In this document: in pieces, positions 8,586-17,205 of the stretch
How positions within the stretch are numbered: position 1 is the stretch's first letter
Layout of the letters: each line of letters starts with the position of its first letter
Source: Candidatus Rifleibacteriota bacterium
GTDB lineage: Bacteria > Vulcanimicrobiota > Xenobia > Xenobiales > Xenobiaceae
Reading direction: 5' to 3'
Assembly: GCA_900772775.1 (NCBI GenBank)
Contig: CAAGRW010000192.1
Coordinates: forward strand, 1 to 32,172
DNA: 32,172 bases
Translations under genes and position numbers: made by a program
Notes under the pieces: generated by a model
What the model was told of the DNA's origin: nothing
The model's database searches: none
The model's input: only the letters and a program-made list of their open reading frames with translations

Positions 8586-9308
8586 GTGGGTGAACGTTTT
8601 TCTGTGGCAGTAGTAACCGATTGGCAAGGAACGGCAGGCCCGGCTATTTGCAATGCTCTGATCCAGGCTGGGTTCAGTGTCTTGATTAACGGTCCTCAAG
8701 ATGTACTGTTTAATATTCCTCCGTCAGACGCTATGGGAAAAGTATTGGCGCAACCTTTCGATACTACCAATGAGCAAGAAGTGCAAGAAACTTTTTTAAC
8801 TTGTGCTAATCATTTGGGCGGTATCGATGTTTTGGTTAATAATAATTACTTTTGGAATGACGCAGCTTTAGGTGACATCACAGAAAAAATGTGGGAAGAA
8901 GTGATAAACCGCGGCTTAAAGAGCACTTTTTACTGTAGTAGAGCGGCTAGCCGTTTTATGAAGGCTCAAGGATATGGCAAGATTATCAATGTTATAAGCT
9001 CTTCAGCTTTTAATGGAGTTTATACCCAATTCGCTTCGGTTTGTGCTGGTATCCACTCTTTGACTAAATCTTTAGCGAAAGAATTGGCTCCGGAAGTGAG
9101 AGTCAATTCTGTAGCTCCTGGCCTTATTGATGAGCCTTGGATCGATGAAGGTGGCAAAGACCTCAGAGAAATGCTTATAAGAGATGTTTTGCTCAAGCGT
9201 TTATGCTCCAATGATGATATTGCTGAAGCTGTCAATTATTTGGCCTGTGGAGCCGATTTCATGACTGGTCAAATGCTGGTTCTGGATGGCGGAGAATGTT
9301 TACATTAA
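8586..9308 (+). CDS. Short-chain dehydrogenase/reductase homologue lacking catalytic Tyr and Lys
   Basis: A 240-aa SDR by length and overall pattern: FDTTNEQEV, GGIDVLVNNN, INVISSS, then LTKSLAKELAPEVRVNSVAPG and the C-terminal MTGQMLVLDGG. The working parts are altered. The cofactor loop TGxxxGxG reads TDWQGTAG, NNAG reads NNNY, and YxxxK aligns with Phe149-ASV-Cys153, so both the catalytic Tyr and Lys are gone. A normal NAD(P)H oxidoreductase activity is unlikely; a binding or regulatory role is possible. The start is GTG at 8586 with GGGAGG ten bases upstream. It is the second gene of a two-gene operon with the degenerate Rossmann protein. Confidence 0.85.
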   Translation: MGERFSVAVVTDWQGTAGPAICNALIQAGFSVLINGPQDVLFNIPPSDAMGKVLAQPFDTTNEQEVQETFLTCANHLGGIDVLVNNNYFWNDAALGDITEKMWEEVINRGLKSTFYCSRAASRFMKAQGYGKIINVISSSAFNGVYTQFASVCAGIHSLTKSLAKELAPEVRVNSVAPGLIDEPWIDEGGKDLREMLIRDVLLKRLCSNDDIAEAVNYLACGADFMTGQMLVLDGGECLH

Positions 9309-9368
9309 TATCGGCACCGATAGCCTATTTGAATTACTGAGTATTCGAGTATAAGGCAAAGTTGGCCG

Positions 9369-9397
9369 ACAGCTTCCTTAGCCGATAGCTGTTTTTT
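9369..9397 (+). terminator. Probable terminator of the Rossmann/SDR operon
   Basis: ACAGCT (9369-9374) pairs with AGCTGT (9387-9392) over a 12-base loop and runs into six T. It lies 60 bases after the SDR stop and 15 bases before the propeller gene, separating the two units. The stem is short, so it could instead be a leader attenuator for the downstream gene. Confidence 0.5.
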
Positions 9398-9411
9398 ATT
9401 TAGTTAATTTT

Positions 9412-11817
9412 ATGATGAAAAAAAATGCCCCGATTGCTGCAGCTATAATATGCTGCTTTATATCAGCGGTACTGGTTTTTAGCCTAACGCTTTCAGTCAG
9501 TGCCGAGCCCAGTAATACTCCGCAAAAAGCTCAAAAACATACAAAAGCTTCAGCTTCGGAATTGGGCAATTTGCGTACGCTTAGTTTGGGATTCCGTCCA
9601 GGGCAGACACGTACTTCTTCTTGTCGCGCTGCAATCAGATTGAGCGATGACGATGGTATAGTGCTGGGGCCGGGGACAGGTGAAGAAGTTGGCCTTTACA
9701 ATGCCGATGGTACGGCTTGTCAGAGGGGACGCTTTTTTGTTTCCTTGGAAAAGCACTGGTTGACTAGTACCGATTTATCTACTGGCCAAGTGGTGGCTCG
9801 AGTCGGAATAAAAGGTGAAGATGGCCAAATTATTATGGCGCGAGATGAATTTGTTATCTTGCGTCAAGGCGATCTTTTGTCTGTATATCGTCAAGATAAT
9901 TTGCAATTGCTTTGGAAGCAAGACTTCTCCACTAAGTTAGGCCGACTCTCCGAAAATATGGCGTGCTGGCCGAATTATCTATGCCTAGTAGGTTTGGAGA
10001 ATACTAAAGAACCTTCTTTTCGCGTCGCTTTAGTTAAAGTGAATGATGGCCAAATCGTCTGGCAAAATGTTTTTGAGGGCAATTTCTTAGGCTTAGCTGC
10101 CACTACAGATAATGTCTATATAGCTGCATCTGCTAATAAAAATGATAAGGCTGCCGGTGTCGGTATTAACGAAAATGAACATATTTTTGCCCTTAATTTA
10201 GAACAAAAACAGATTCGCTCTCTGGATGTAACTAATTTCGCACGTTTTTATGCTCACGGGCAGCGTTTGTATGTCTTCACTGCTGAGCAATTCGGTAATA
10301 AATTAAATTATCGACTTTCTGCTTATTCTTCCGCTCTGAAAAGGCTCAATGGAGCAGATGGCATAGTTTGTGAATCTTTACCTCAATGGATCGATTTTAG
10401 TAACAATAAAGTCAGCATTCTTTGCCATGTGCGAGTCAGTTTAAGTAGCTGGAACTTTATGACTATTTCTTCCGAGGACGGCTCGCTGAGCGCTTCGGTG
10501 ATGGACAGCAGAGAAATTGTCCAAGCTGTACCCGATAAAGTTGGCACTTGGCTTTTCTTGCGCGAAGAAGGTACACGCTACCCCGGTTTATTTTTGCTTA
10601 CTGAGGATACTTTGCTTCCTGCAGCCGATTGCTCTATAGAATTGGCTGACAGTCCTTATTTGGGATGTAGTTCTGCTATTGTGCAAGGTTTGTTGTATGC
10701 TTGGGGATTTGAAGACAATAACTCCAACTTGCAACTTTTTGTCTTGGATTTTGAAAAAAATTCCGGTTCAGTTTGGACAGACAAAAACATCAAGTCGGCT
10801 GACTTAGTTTTGTACGGTTCGGCTCCAGCTTTTATCGAAAAGAAAAATAGTTGGTTGACTGGAGAGACTTTTAGCACTCTCAAAATAATCGATCCAACCA
10901 AGGGTGGCTTTAGTTTTACGTCCGAAGAATTTAAAGGTGACTTCAATGGCGGTGTGATAGGGGAGAAGGAGACTTTTTATGTATTCACTTCCCAAGGAGA
11001 ACTGAATGCTCTGGATGCAAGCGGCCATTTGATCGGCAAACCGGTGCGGAATGCCTTTTTCGATTGGACAAAGTGGAACAATTTAGTTGGGGTGCTTTTC
11101 CTAACGGGATGTATTTTGTGGTTTATTTTCCAAGCTAAATGTGGCAAAAAATTGTTCATTCGCAAGATTGCCGGTTTAAATGCTTTAGATGAGGCTGTTG
11201 GCCGAGCTACCGAAATGGGCAAACCCGTTTTATACATTCCTGGTGTTGGCGAAATAGATGATACACAAACGATGGCTGCTCTATCCGTCTTGGGCCATGT
11301 CAGCAATTGTACTGCCGAATATGATTGCCCCATCATGGTGCCTAATTGCAGTCCGGTTGTTATGTCTATGGCCCAAGATGCCGTCAGTCAAGCTTATCTA
11401 AAAGCCGGTCGTCCCGATTCATATGTGAGCGATTACATATGCTATTTGTCTGGTGAACAATTCGGTTTCGCGGCCGGAGTTTGCGGCTTAATGGTACGTG
11501 AAAAACCGGCGGCCGTTCTTTATATGGGCACTTTCTTGGCAGAAGCTCTCATGCTAGCCGAAACCGGCAATTCCACCGGCGCTATTCAGATAGCTGGTAC
11601 GGCTAGCGCTTCGCAATTGCCTTTCTTTGTAGCTGCTTGTGATTATACGCTCATAGGTGAGGAGTTGTACGCCGCTTCAGCCTACTTGTCAGATGACCCT
11701 ATGCAAATCGGCTCCCTCAAAGGCCAAGACGCCGCCAAAGCTTTAATTATGGCTTTAATTATTGTGGGAGTTATTTGCTTAAGTTTAGGCTGCGATTGGA
11801 TTAACTATTTATGGTAA
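9412..11817 (+). CDS. Exported beta-propeller fused to a membrane-anchored DUF6754-like domain
   Basis: An 801-aa protein. Residues 1-31 form a Sec signal peptide (hydrophobic core, likely cut after VSA). Residues about 60-545 repeat short beta blades with patterns such as LVKVNDGQIVWQNV and FALNLEQKQIRSLD, like PQQ/WD-type propellers outside the cytoplasm. One helix at about 554-575 (NNLVGVLFLTGCILWFIF) is followed by a ~200-residue Gly/Ala-rich domain I recall as DUF6754 (RKIAGLNALDEAVGRATEMG; KPVLYIPGVG), and a last helix at 773-798. The topology places the DUF6754 domain in the cytoplasm. ATG occurs twice in a row at 9412 and 9415; no clear Shine-Dalgarno is visible. It heads a cassette with three small membrane proteins. 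The function of the family is unknown. Confidence 0.7.
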   Translation: MMKKNAPIAAAIICCFISAVLVFSLTLSVSAEPSNTPQKAQKHTKASASELGNLRTLSLGFRPGQTRTSSCRAAIRLSDDDGIVLGPGTGEEVGLYNADGTACQRGRFFVSLEKHWLTSTDLSTGQVVARVGIKGEDGQIIMARDEFVILRQGDLLSVYRQDNLQLLWKQDFSTKLGRLSENMACWPNYLCLVGLENTKEPSFRVALVKVNDGQIVWQNVFEGNFLGLAATTDNVYIAASANKNDKAAGVGINENEHIFALNLEQKQIRSLDVTNFARFYAHGQRLYVFTAEQFGNKLNYRLSAYSSALKRLNGADGIVCESLPQWIDFSNNKVSILCHVRVSLSSWNFMTISSEDGSLSASVMDSREIVQAVPDKVGTWLFLREEGTRYPGLFLLTEDTLLPAADCSIELADSPYLGCSSAIVQGLLYAWGFEDNNSNLQLFVLDFEKNSGSVWTDKNIKSADLVLYGSAPAFIEKKNSWLTGETFSTLKIIDPTKGGFSFTSEEFKGDFNGGVIGEKETFYVFTSQGELNALDASGHLIGKPVRNAFFDWTKWNNLVGVLFLTGCILWFIFQAKCGKKLFIRKIAGLNALDEAVGRATEMGKPVLYIPGVGEIDDTQTMAALSVLGHVSNCTAEYDCPIMVPNCSPVVMSMAQDAVSQAYLKAGRPDSYVSDYICYLSGEQFGFAAGVCGLMVREKPAAVLYMGTFLAEALMLAETGNSTGAIQIAGTASASQLPFFVAACDYTLIGEELYAASAYLSDDPMQIGSLKGQDAAKALIMALIIVGVICLSLGCDWINYLW

Positions 11818-11854
11818 TTTCGTTTTTCAGTTGCTTATGTGCAGAGGTTAAATC

Positions 11855-12517
11855 ATGAAGCGTGAGATTCCCTTGCTGATCACTTCCATAGCCGGTTTGG
11901 TTATGATAGTACAATTCTATACTTATCCGCTCAATTGGTTAGGCGATCTGTTTAATGATTTTTACAATATCATTTTGACCTTTGCTTTTGTGTTGGGCGC
12001 TTTGAGCCTTTTTGCCGTTAACGGCAAAAAAATACTCAGCCAAACTCCCGGCTGGGGCTACAACTTGGTATTGCTTGTTTCGTTGGCTATAACTTTAGTT
12101 TGTGGATTATTCTTAGCTCCTCAAGGTAAGTTGCCTACTGATGAAGGAACGGCCTTTAGTTGGATCTTTGATAATATTTTTACTCCTTTGTCGGCAGCTA
12201 CTTACAGTTTACTGGCTTTTTATATAGCTTCGGCTTCCTTCAGAGCCTTCAGAGCCAGATCTTGGGAAGCTACATTGCTTTTGGTAACAGCTTTTATTGT
12301 TATGCTTTTTAGAGTGCCTTTGGGAGAACACTTATGGCATGCTTTACCTGTCGTTGGACAGTATGATATTGCCAAATTTATTGAAGATTGGTTGATGGGA
12401 GCATTTAATGCGGCCGGCCAAAGGGCTATCCTTTTGGGAGCTTCGGTTGGTTTAATCTCCGTATCTTTAAAAATACTCTTGGGTATTGAACGCTCTTATT
12501 TGGGAGGCTCCGACTAA
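11855..12517 (+). CDS. Membrane protein of the DUF6754 cassette, about six helices
   Basis: A 220-aa integral membrane protein with about six hydrophobic segments (for example LLITSIAGLVMIVQFYTY near the N-terminus and YNLVLLVSLAITLVCGLFLA). No enzyme motif is visible. Short polar stretches such as FRAFRARSWEA are likely cytoplasmic. AGAGG precedes ATG at 11855. Its last base overlaps the ATG of the next gene (TAATG), a sign of translational coupling. I recall proteins of this size and pattern beside DUF6754 genes in several uncultured phyla, but no function is known to me. Confidence 0.75.
   Translation: MKREIPLLITSIAGLVMIVQFYTYPLNWLGDLFNDFYNIILTFAFVLGALSLFAVNGKKILSQTPGWGYNLVLLVSLAITLVCGLFLAPQGKLPTDEGTAFSWIFDNIFTPLSAATYSLLAFYIASASFRAFRARSWEATLLLVTAFIVMLFRVPLGEHLWHALPVVGQYDIAKFIEDWLMGAFNAAGQRAILLGASVGLISVSLKILLGIERSYLGGSD
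12009..12030. repeat. 22-bp perfect palindrome inside a coding region
   Basis: TTTTTGCCGTT and its exact complement AACGGCAAAAA meet at a GTTAAC centre within the 220-aa membrane-protein gene, encoding FAVNGKK. It would form an 8-9-bp hairpin in mRNA. It may be chance. Confidence 0.5.
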
Positions 12518-13356
12518 TGTTAGCCAAATTAGCCAATTTGGACAGGCGTTGGATATTTTTAGCCTTGGCGCTGTCTGTAGTTATACCTTTGCTTTGGCCT
12601 CCGGAACTTCCCGTTGAGCCCAGTCCCTTAAGCAGAAAGTTCTATGATACAGTAGAGCAATTGCCCGAAGGTTCTTATGTTTGTTTGTCGTTCGACTATG
12701 GGCCGGGCACCAAAGTTGAGTGCCATCCCATGGCTGTGGCTATGTTGCACCATCTTTTTCGACGTCAATGCAAAGTTGTCTGTATCGCCTTGTGGCCGGA
12801 GGGTAGCCTTTTTGCTAGAGAAGCTTTGCAACAAGTCGCTCCTCAATACAACGCTCAAGACGGAGTTGATTATGTAAATTTAGGCTACAAAAACGGCGGC
12901 GAGGTTGTGCTTAGAGCTATGGGTGAAAGTTTTAGCTCTATGTTTCCGGCCGATTTAGCTGGTCGCCCTACTGATAGTTTGCCTATTATGCAAGAAGTTA
13001 AAGGCTGGGCTAGTTTTGCTTTGGTGTGTGATTGGTCTATGGGTAAGCCTGGCTTAGCTGAATTTGTGCGTGTGGTGGTGGGGCAGTATCATCGTCCTTT
13101 GCTTTCTGGTACCACCGCTGTAACTACCCCGGAAGCTTATCCATTTTTAAATTCCGGTCAGGTAATTGGCCTTTTGGGCGGTTTGCGTGGGGCCAGTGAA
13201 TATGAAGTTTTGGTAGGCTTAAAAGGCGGCCAGGCCACCCGAGGGATCGACGCTCAGTCGGTCGCCCACTTCTTTGTGGCCTTTTTGATCCTTTTGGCCA
13301 ACGTTATTTATTTTGCCGAGCGTTGGGCTAACAAAAATAACGGTAAAAAATTGTAG
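12517..13356 (+). CDS. DUF6754-cassette protein with extracytoplasmic domain between two helices
   Basis: A 279-aa protein with one N-terminal helix (WIFLALALSVVIPLLW, residues about 12-27) and one C-terminal helix (FFVAFLILLANVIYFAE), enclosing a ~220-residue soluble domain. That domain has alternating strands and helices (VCLSFDYGPG, KVVCIALWPEG, SFALVCDWSMG, GQVIGLLGGLRGA), suggesting a Rossmann-like alpha/beta fold outside the cytoplasm. No catalytic signature is recognised. It starts at the TAATG overlap with the upstream gene and has GGGAGG upstream. Within the cassette it is the natural partner of the exported propeller, an inference from predicted location only. Confidence 0.72.
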   Translation: MLAKLANLDRRWIFLALALSVVIPLLWPPELPVEPSPLSRKFYDTVEQLPEGSYVCLSFDYGPGTKVECHPMAVAMLHHLFRRQCKVVCIALWPEGSLFAREALQQVAPQYNAQDGVDYVNLGYKNGGEVVLRAMGESFSSMFPADLAGRPTDSLPIMQEVKGWASFALVCDWSMGKPGLAEFVRVVVGQYHRPLLSGTTAVTTPEAYPFLNSGQVIGLLGGLRGASEYEVLVGLKGGQATRGIDAQSVAHFFVAFLILLANVIYFAERWANKNNGKKL

Positions 13357-13372
13357 AGAGGCTGAAAAACAT

Positions 13373-14020
13373 ATGGAAGCTCATTCTTTAAGCGATATGG
13401 TGGGAATGTGGATAGGCGTTTGCCTGACTATGTTTATATTTAGCTTTCTTTACAAAGACAATCCTTTTTACAAGTTGGCCGAGCATATTTTTGTGGGTGT
13501 GTCGGCCGGCTATTGGATGTGTATAGGCTATTGGCAAGTCATCTATCCTAACTTAATTTTAAAATTGCAAGCTGGTGATTGGCGTTATCTTATCGCTGCT
13601 GCGCTGAGTCTCATGCTTTTGGCGCGTGTTTGTCCTAAATATGCCTGGTTGAGTCGCTGGCCGCTGGCTTTTATGGTCGGTATTTTTGCCGGTTACAACA
13701 TCGTCTACACCATGGAAGCTCAGGTCTTGCGCCAATTGGAAGCTACTATTGTGCCTCTTTGGGGATGCGATAGTTGGAAGACGTTTTTCATAAATTTAAT
13801 CGTTGTAACCGGCGTTTTGAGTGGCCTGATGTATTTTTATTTCTCCAAAGAGCATAAAGGAACGCTTTGGGGCAAAACAGCTCAATTTGGCATAGGCGTT
13901 TTGATGATTTCTTTTGGAGCGGCTTTCGGATATACTGTAATGGCCAGAATCTCTCTGCTTATAGGCAGAGTTATGTACATTCAAGACGTTTGGCAAGCCA
14001 CTGTGCGCTTTTTTAGTTGA
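13373..14020 (+). CDS. Membrane protein of the DUF6754 cassette, about six to seven helices
   Basis: A 216-aa polytopic membrane protein. The first helices flank a polar segment with KLAEHIFVGVSAGYW, a pattern I recall as conserved in this family. Further helices include LIAAALSLMLLARV, FFINLIVVTGVLSGLMYFYF and GIGVLMISFGAAFGYTVMA. No enzymatic motif is visible. ATG at 13373 is chosen because AGAGAGG lies 11 bases upstream; an in-frame start at 13313 would overlap the previous gene by over 40 bases. It is the last of the four cassette genes and 58 bases before the PH-like array. Confidence 0.75.
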   Translation: MEAHSLSDMVGMWIGVCLTMFIFSFLYKDNPFYKLAEHIFVGVSAGYWMCIGYWQVIYPNLILKLQAGDWRYLIAAALSLMLLARVCPKYAWLSRWPLAFMVGIFAGYNIVYTMEAQVLRQLEATIVPLWGCDSWKTFFINLIVVTGVLSGLMYFYFSKEHKGTLWGKTAQFGIGVLMISFGAAFGYTVMARISLLIGRVMYIQDVWQATVRFFS

Positions 14021-14078
14021 TAGCAAAGATACGCTCTGTAAAAAATATACCAGCAGTGTAGGAGAGGAGTTGCATATT

Positions 14079-15239
14079 ATGGCCAACGACACTCGATACA
14101 GAACTTCGGATTCTGCGCATGGAAGGTTAGGGGAAAGAAGTGAGCCTTCGTTTGGCAGAATGGGCAGCGCTCAATCTGAAGTAAACAATTCTAATTTTTC
14201 TGCAGAAGACTTGGATATGCTTTCTTCTGGCAGCTCCTTCTTTGACACGATCGCTTACAATCGCACTGGCACCTTTGCCGAAATTTGTCGGTTGCTTGGA
14301 CAGCTGGTTCGCAAAATTGAAAGCTTAGGCGATACTTTTATCTATGCGTTGCGTGGCCTAACTGTTTTTATGGCTGCTGCTTTTGGCATTTACTTTATAT
14401 ATGCAAATTTTTTCAGCACTTGGCGCGACGACGACATTCTTCCCCTTATCGGATCATTTTTATTCGCTTTGCTGATTATCGTTTTTTTGAATGTTGTTTT
14501 CTCAGCCAAAACAGCTTCAGAAAGGGCCCAAACCGCTCAGAGATATAAAGATGGTCATGTTCGCGAAACTTTATCGTATGAAAACAGCGCTTTTTCTCGA
14601 GAGTCGCTGACCCTAAATTTTCAAAATCCCAAGCGTTTTTTATTTTTTGCAGTTGTTTATGCTGCTGCTTCCGTAATAGCTGTAGGCGGAATTTTGAGCT
14701 TTGTCTATTTGATGATTCTGTCTCTCAGTGCGGAATTTGCCCAGGAATTTTTGAGCAGTGTACCTTTCTTTCTGCCCATATTGCTACTGTTGATAATAGC
14801 TTTTGTAGGAGTCAGTTGGCAAAATACCGTTATAGGCTATTCTCTGATTTTCGATAGACAAGGCATCAATGGCAAATGTTACTATTGTGGCCATGTAGAG
14901 AAACCTTTTATTGCTGTCTATGAAACGCCTTCTCCCAATGAAGCTACATACTCCGATTTAATTAGAAGTTGTGGCGATTGTGTAGTATGGGAAAATTTTA
15001 TGTGCTTTTCTTATCATAAAAATTGCATAGTACTATGGAAAAGTTCTCAGCCTCAACTTAATTTCAGGGAGATCATGCTGATAGAATTCGATCTTTACTT
15101 AGGCATTGCGCAAGAAGCCGATCCTAGGCCCTTAAGGATTTGCGGCTCAGAAGATGAAATAAGAGAACTTAAGACCTTTTTATCTGGCTTTATGCCTTGT
15201 TTACCTGCATTTGGTGAGGATTATCGGGCTATTATTTGA
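14079..15239 (+). CDS. Array member 1: four-helix membrane protein with YcxB/PH-like domain and two CxxC pairs
   Basis: A 386-aa protein. A polar N-terminus of ~75 residues is followed by two hydrophobic pairs (ALRGLTVFMAAAFGIYFIYA and LIGSFLFALLIIVFLNVVF, then FFAVVYAAASVIAVGGILSF and FFLPILLLLIIAFVGV). The C-terminal domain has the array signature: SLIFDRQGINGK, a long insert, VVWENFMCFSYHKNCIVLW, and PLRICGSEDEIRELKTFL. I read this as a YcxB-like bacterial PH domain, normally a small beta-sandwich with a closing helix. The insert contains CYYC and CGDC, a possible zinc site found only in this member. ATG at 14079 has GGAGAGGAG nine bases upstream. Function unknown. Confidence 0.7.
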   Translation: MANDTRYRTSDSAHGRLGERSEPSFGRMGSAQSEVNNSNFSAEDLDMLSSGSSFFDTIAYNRTGTFAEICRLLGQLVRKIESLGDTFIYALRGLTVFMAAAFGIYFIYANFFSTWRDDDILPLIGSFLFALLIIVFLNVVFSAKTASERAQTAQRYKDGHVRETLSYENSAFSRESLTLNFQNPKRFLFFAVVYAAASVIAVGGILSFVYLMILSLSAEFAQEFLSSVPFFLPILLLLIIAFVGVSWQNTVIGYSLIFDRQGINGKCYYCGHVEKPFIAVYETPSPNEATYSDLIRSCGDCVVWENFMCFSYHKNCIVLWKSSQPQLNFREIMLIEFDLYLGIAQEADPRPLRICGSEDEIRELKTFLSGFMPCLPAFGEDYRAII

Positions 15240-15271
15240 GCTTGAAGCGAACTAAGAAGGAGGTCGGTTAT

Positions 15272-16321
15272 ATGAGTGATTACTTCCATGATGCTGAGTT
15301 AGAAGAACTCGAGCGACAAGACGACGGCAGCGATCCTTTTGAGGGGCTTAGTGACGCTGAAAAGCTGGAACATCTTATAGATATGGAAAAGCTTTTATTC
15401 AGCGACACTTGGCTCTATTGTTTGCGTGGACTCATGCTCTTAGTGGATATTTTTGCTATACCCTGGGCTTTTAAAGCCGGTTGCGCTACCGCTGGCAAAG
15501 ATAACCCTATGGGGGCATTTTATATGATAGTTCTGATTGCTTGCTGTGTCGCCTCTTATTCTCTTTTTACTTGTGATAACTGTCGGCAACGAGCCGAAAA
15601 AAAATTGCAAGCCGAAAAAGATCAAAAATTTGAAGCAGAATTGCAACATCGCCTATCTAAAGTTGGCACTCTAACTATTACTGATAAAGTTTCTTCCAAA
15701 CGGGTGGCGATACGTTTACTGCTTTGTGTCGGCTCTGCGTTTGTTTTTTCGGCTGTCGTATTTGGCTTGGTAATCGGTATGATGGATGGTTTTGATAGCC
15801 TTATGCGCGATATGTGCGCCCCTGGGTGGGACAATTTCTTTGTTTTGCCTGTCTTGGTTTTGGCTGTACCATTATCTATAGTTCCGTTTGTTAAAACTCT
15901 ATTCACTTGGAATGGCTCATGCTTAACCTTCAATAAATCAGGCATTAGTGGCGAGGTCTACAATGCTTTTGAAGGAGCTCAGAATGTAATCGACTATTAT
16001 GCTGATAAAAGCGAAAACGCCAAACGTATTATTAAACGTTATTACGATGTAAATACTGAGTCTCAACCTAATTGTATAAAATGGAAGAATTTTAAGTGCT
16101 TTTCTGTACATCGCAATTGTCTTGTACTGTGGCAAAAAGAACGAATGAAAGCCGGTATTTTGGCTAAATTGTACGTAAAGTTTGGCTGGAATATTTGTCT
16201 CAATCAGTATCCACTGAGAATTTTAGGTACACCTGCTGAACTGTCCGAGCTTAAGCACATGCTGAACCGAATTATGCCTTGTTGCCACAATTTTTTGCCT
16301 GGAGAGAAAGCTATTCTTTAA
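15272..16321 (+). CDS. Array member 2: four-helix membrane protein with YcxB/PH-like domain
   Basis: A 349-aa paralogue of the preceding gene with the same plan: an acidic N-terminus, a DTWLYCLRGLMLL helix matching DTFIYALRGLTVF of member 1, a short charged coiled segment (QRAEKKLQAEKDQKFEAELQ), a second helix pair, then the PH-like domain (CLTFNKSGISGE, an insert, CIKWKNFKCFSVHRNCLVLW, PLRILGTPAELSELKHML). The insert lacks the CxxC pairs of member 1. ATG at 15272 is chosen because of AAGGAGG just upstream; the frame is open back to 15236. A 97-base gap without an obvious hairpin terminator separates it from member 3. Confidence 0.7.
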   Translation: MSDYFHDAELEELERQDDGSDPFEGLSDAEKLEHLIDMEKLLFSDTWLYCLRGLMLLVDIFAIPWAFKAGCATAGKDNPMGAFYMIVLIACCVASYSLFTCDNCRQRAEKKLQAEKDQKFEAELQHRLSKVGTLTITDKVSSKRVAIRLLLCVGSAFVFSAVVFGLVIGMMDGFDSLMRDMCAPGWDNFFVLPVLVLAVPLSIVPFVKTLFTWNGSCLTFNKSGISGEVYNAFEGAQNVIDYYADKSENAKRIIKRYYDVNTESQPNCIKWKNFKCFSVHRNCLVLWQKERMKAGILAKLYVKFGWNICLNQYPLRILGTPAELSELKHMLNRIMPCCHNFLPGEKAIL

Positions 16322-16418
16322 TAGAAACTGAGGCAAGAACTTAACTGAAACTGCCGAAAAAATAGGCTGTTGAGGTATTTTATCTTGACGATGAATCTCT
16401 CTAAGGAGCGCAAAGGTC

Positions 16419-17159
16419 ATGAGCAACAATTCTGGTTATCATTACGACTCTTTGGATAATGATGAATTTCTCGGCAGTGACTTTTCCGACAATTCTCAAG
16501 AGGCAAAGCCATTTGTAGATATAAATTACGAGTTCTCCTTAAAGGGGATAGCGGCGATTATCGCCTTCAAGTTTTTAGTAGGTGTTATACTTATACCCTT
16601 TGCTGCCATCGGTTGGAACATTATGGACGGTTGGCCTGCAGACACAGATTTGATCTACTTAATGAAAGTGATGATCGTACCTTGTATATTCTGTGTTATG
16701 ATTTGTCCCTTTCCGACTCCGTTTCGTTTCGTAAAAGAATACTATTTAATGTTCTCTTGCTATGGTATAAGCGGTAGTGCTGAGAGTTGGTTGCTCGATA
16801 AGCTTGATTTAGATAAAGCGGTAGAACCTATTAGGTATCTTCGCAACGGCCCTGAAACTTCTTTGCTGCCTCAATTTACTTTAACTGAAGTTGCCGATAC
16901 TAAGTATATCTCCTGGGAAAATTTTCACAGTTTTACTTGCCATAAAGATTGCATAATGTTATGGAGAGAATCCGATCCGCCAATTAAGAAAAGAGCTGCT
17001 CAGTGGGCTGTGCAAACCGGCTTCAGTTTAAATGATGAAACGGCGCCTTTGCGTGTTTGTTGCAACAATATAAATGAATTGAGCAAATTGAGAGCCTTTT
17101 TGGCTGAGCGTTTGCCTGAAGTACATACTCACTATGCTGGATTAAAGGTCATTTTTTAA
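16419..17159 (+). CDS. Array member 3: two-helix membrane protein with YcxB/PH-like domain
   Basis: A 246-aa protein. An acidic N-terminus (~35 residues) precedes two hydrophobic helices (GIAAIIAFKFLVGVILIPFA and LMKVMIVPCIFCVMICPF) and the C-terminal domain with the array signature: FSCYGISGS, a ~45-residue insert, YISWENFHSFTCHKDCIMLW and PLRVCCNNINELSKLRAFL. The extra N-terminal helix pair of members 1 and 2 is missing. AAGGAG lies ten bases before ATG. Its stop codon is the first base triplet of the duplicated unit that carries member 4. No function can be assigned. Confidence 0.7.
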   Translation: MSNNSGYHYDSLDNDEFLGSDFSDNSQEAKPFVDINYEFSLKGIAAIIAFKFLVGVILIPFAAIGWNIMDGWPADTDLIYLMKVMIVPCIFCVMICPFPTPFRFVKEYYLMFSCYGISGSAESWLLDKLDLDKAVEPIRYLRNGPETSLLPQFTLTEVADTKYISWENFHSFTCHKDCIMLWRESDPPIKKRAAQWAVQTGFSLNDETAPLRVCCNNINELSKLRAFLAERLPEVHTHYAGLKVIF

Positions 17160-17205
17160 TTTGTGCTTACACCAATCGCTAGTAAAATCAAAGTAAGGAG
17201 TTGCT

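Noticed and set aside
9329..9355. TTGAAT and TATAAG as a promoter for the propeller gene
   Set aside because: The spacing is 15 bases and the -35 is poor; a terminator-like hairpin lies between it and the gene, so the call is not supported.
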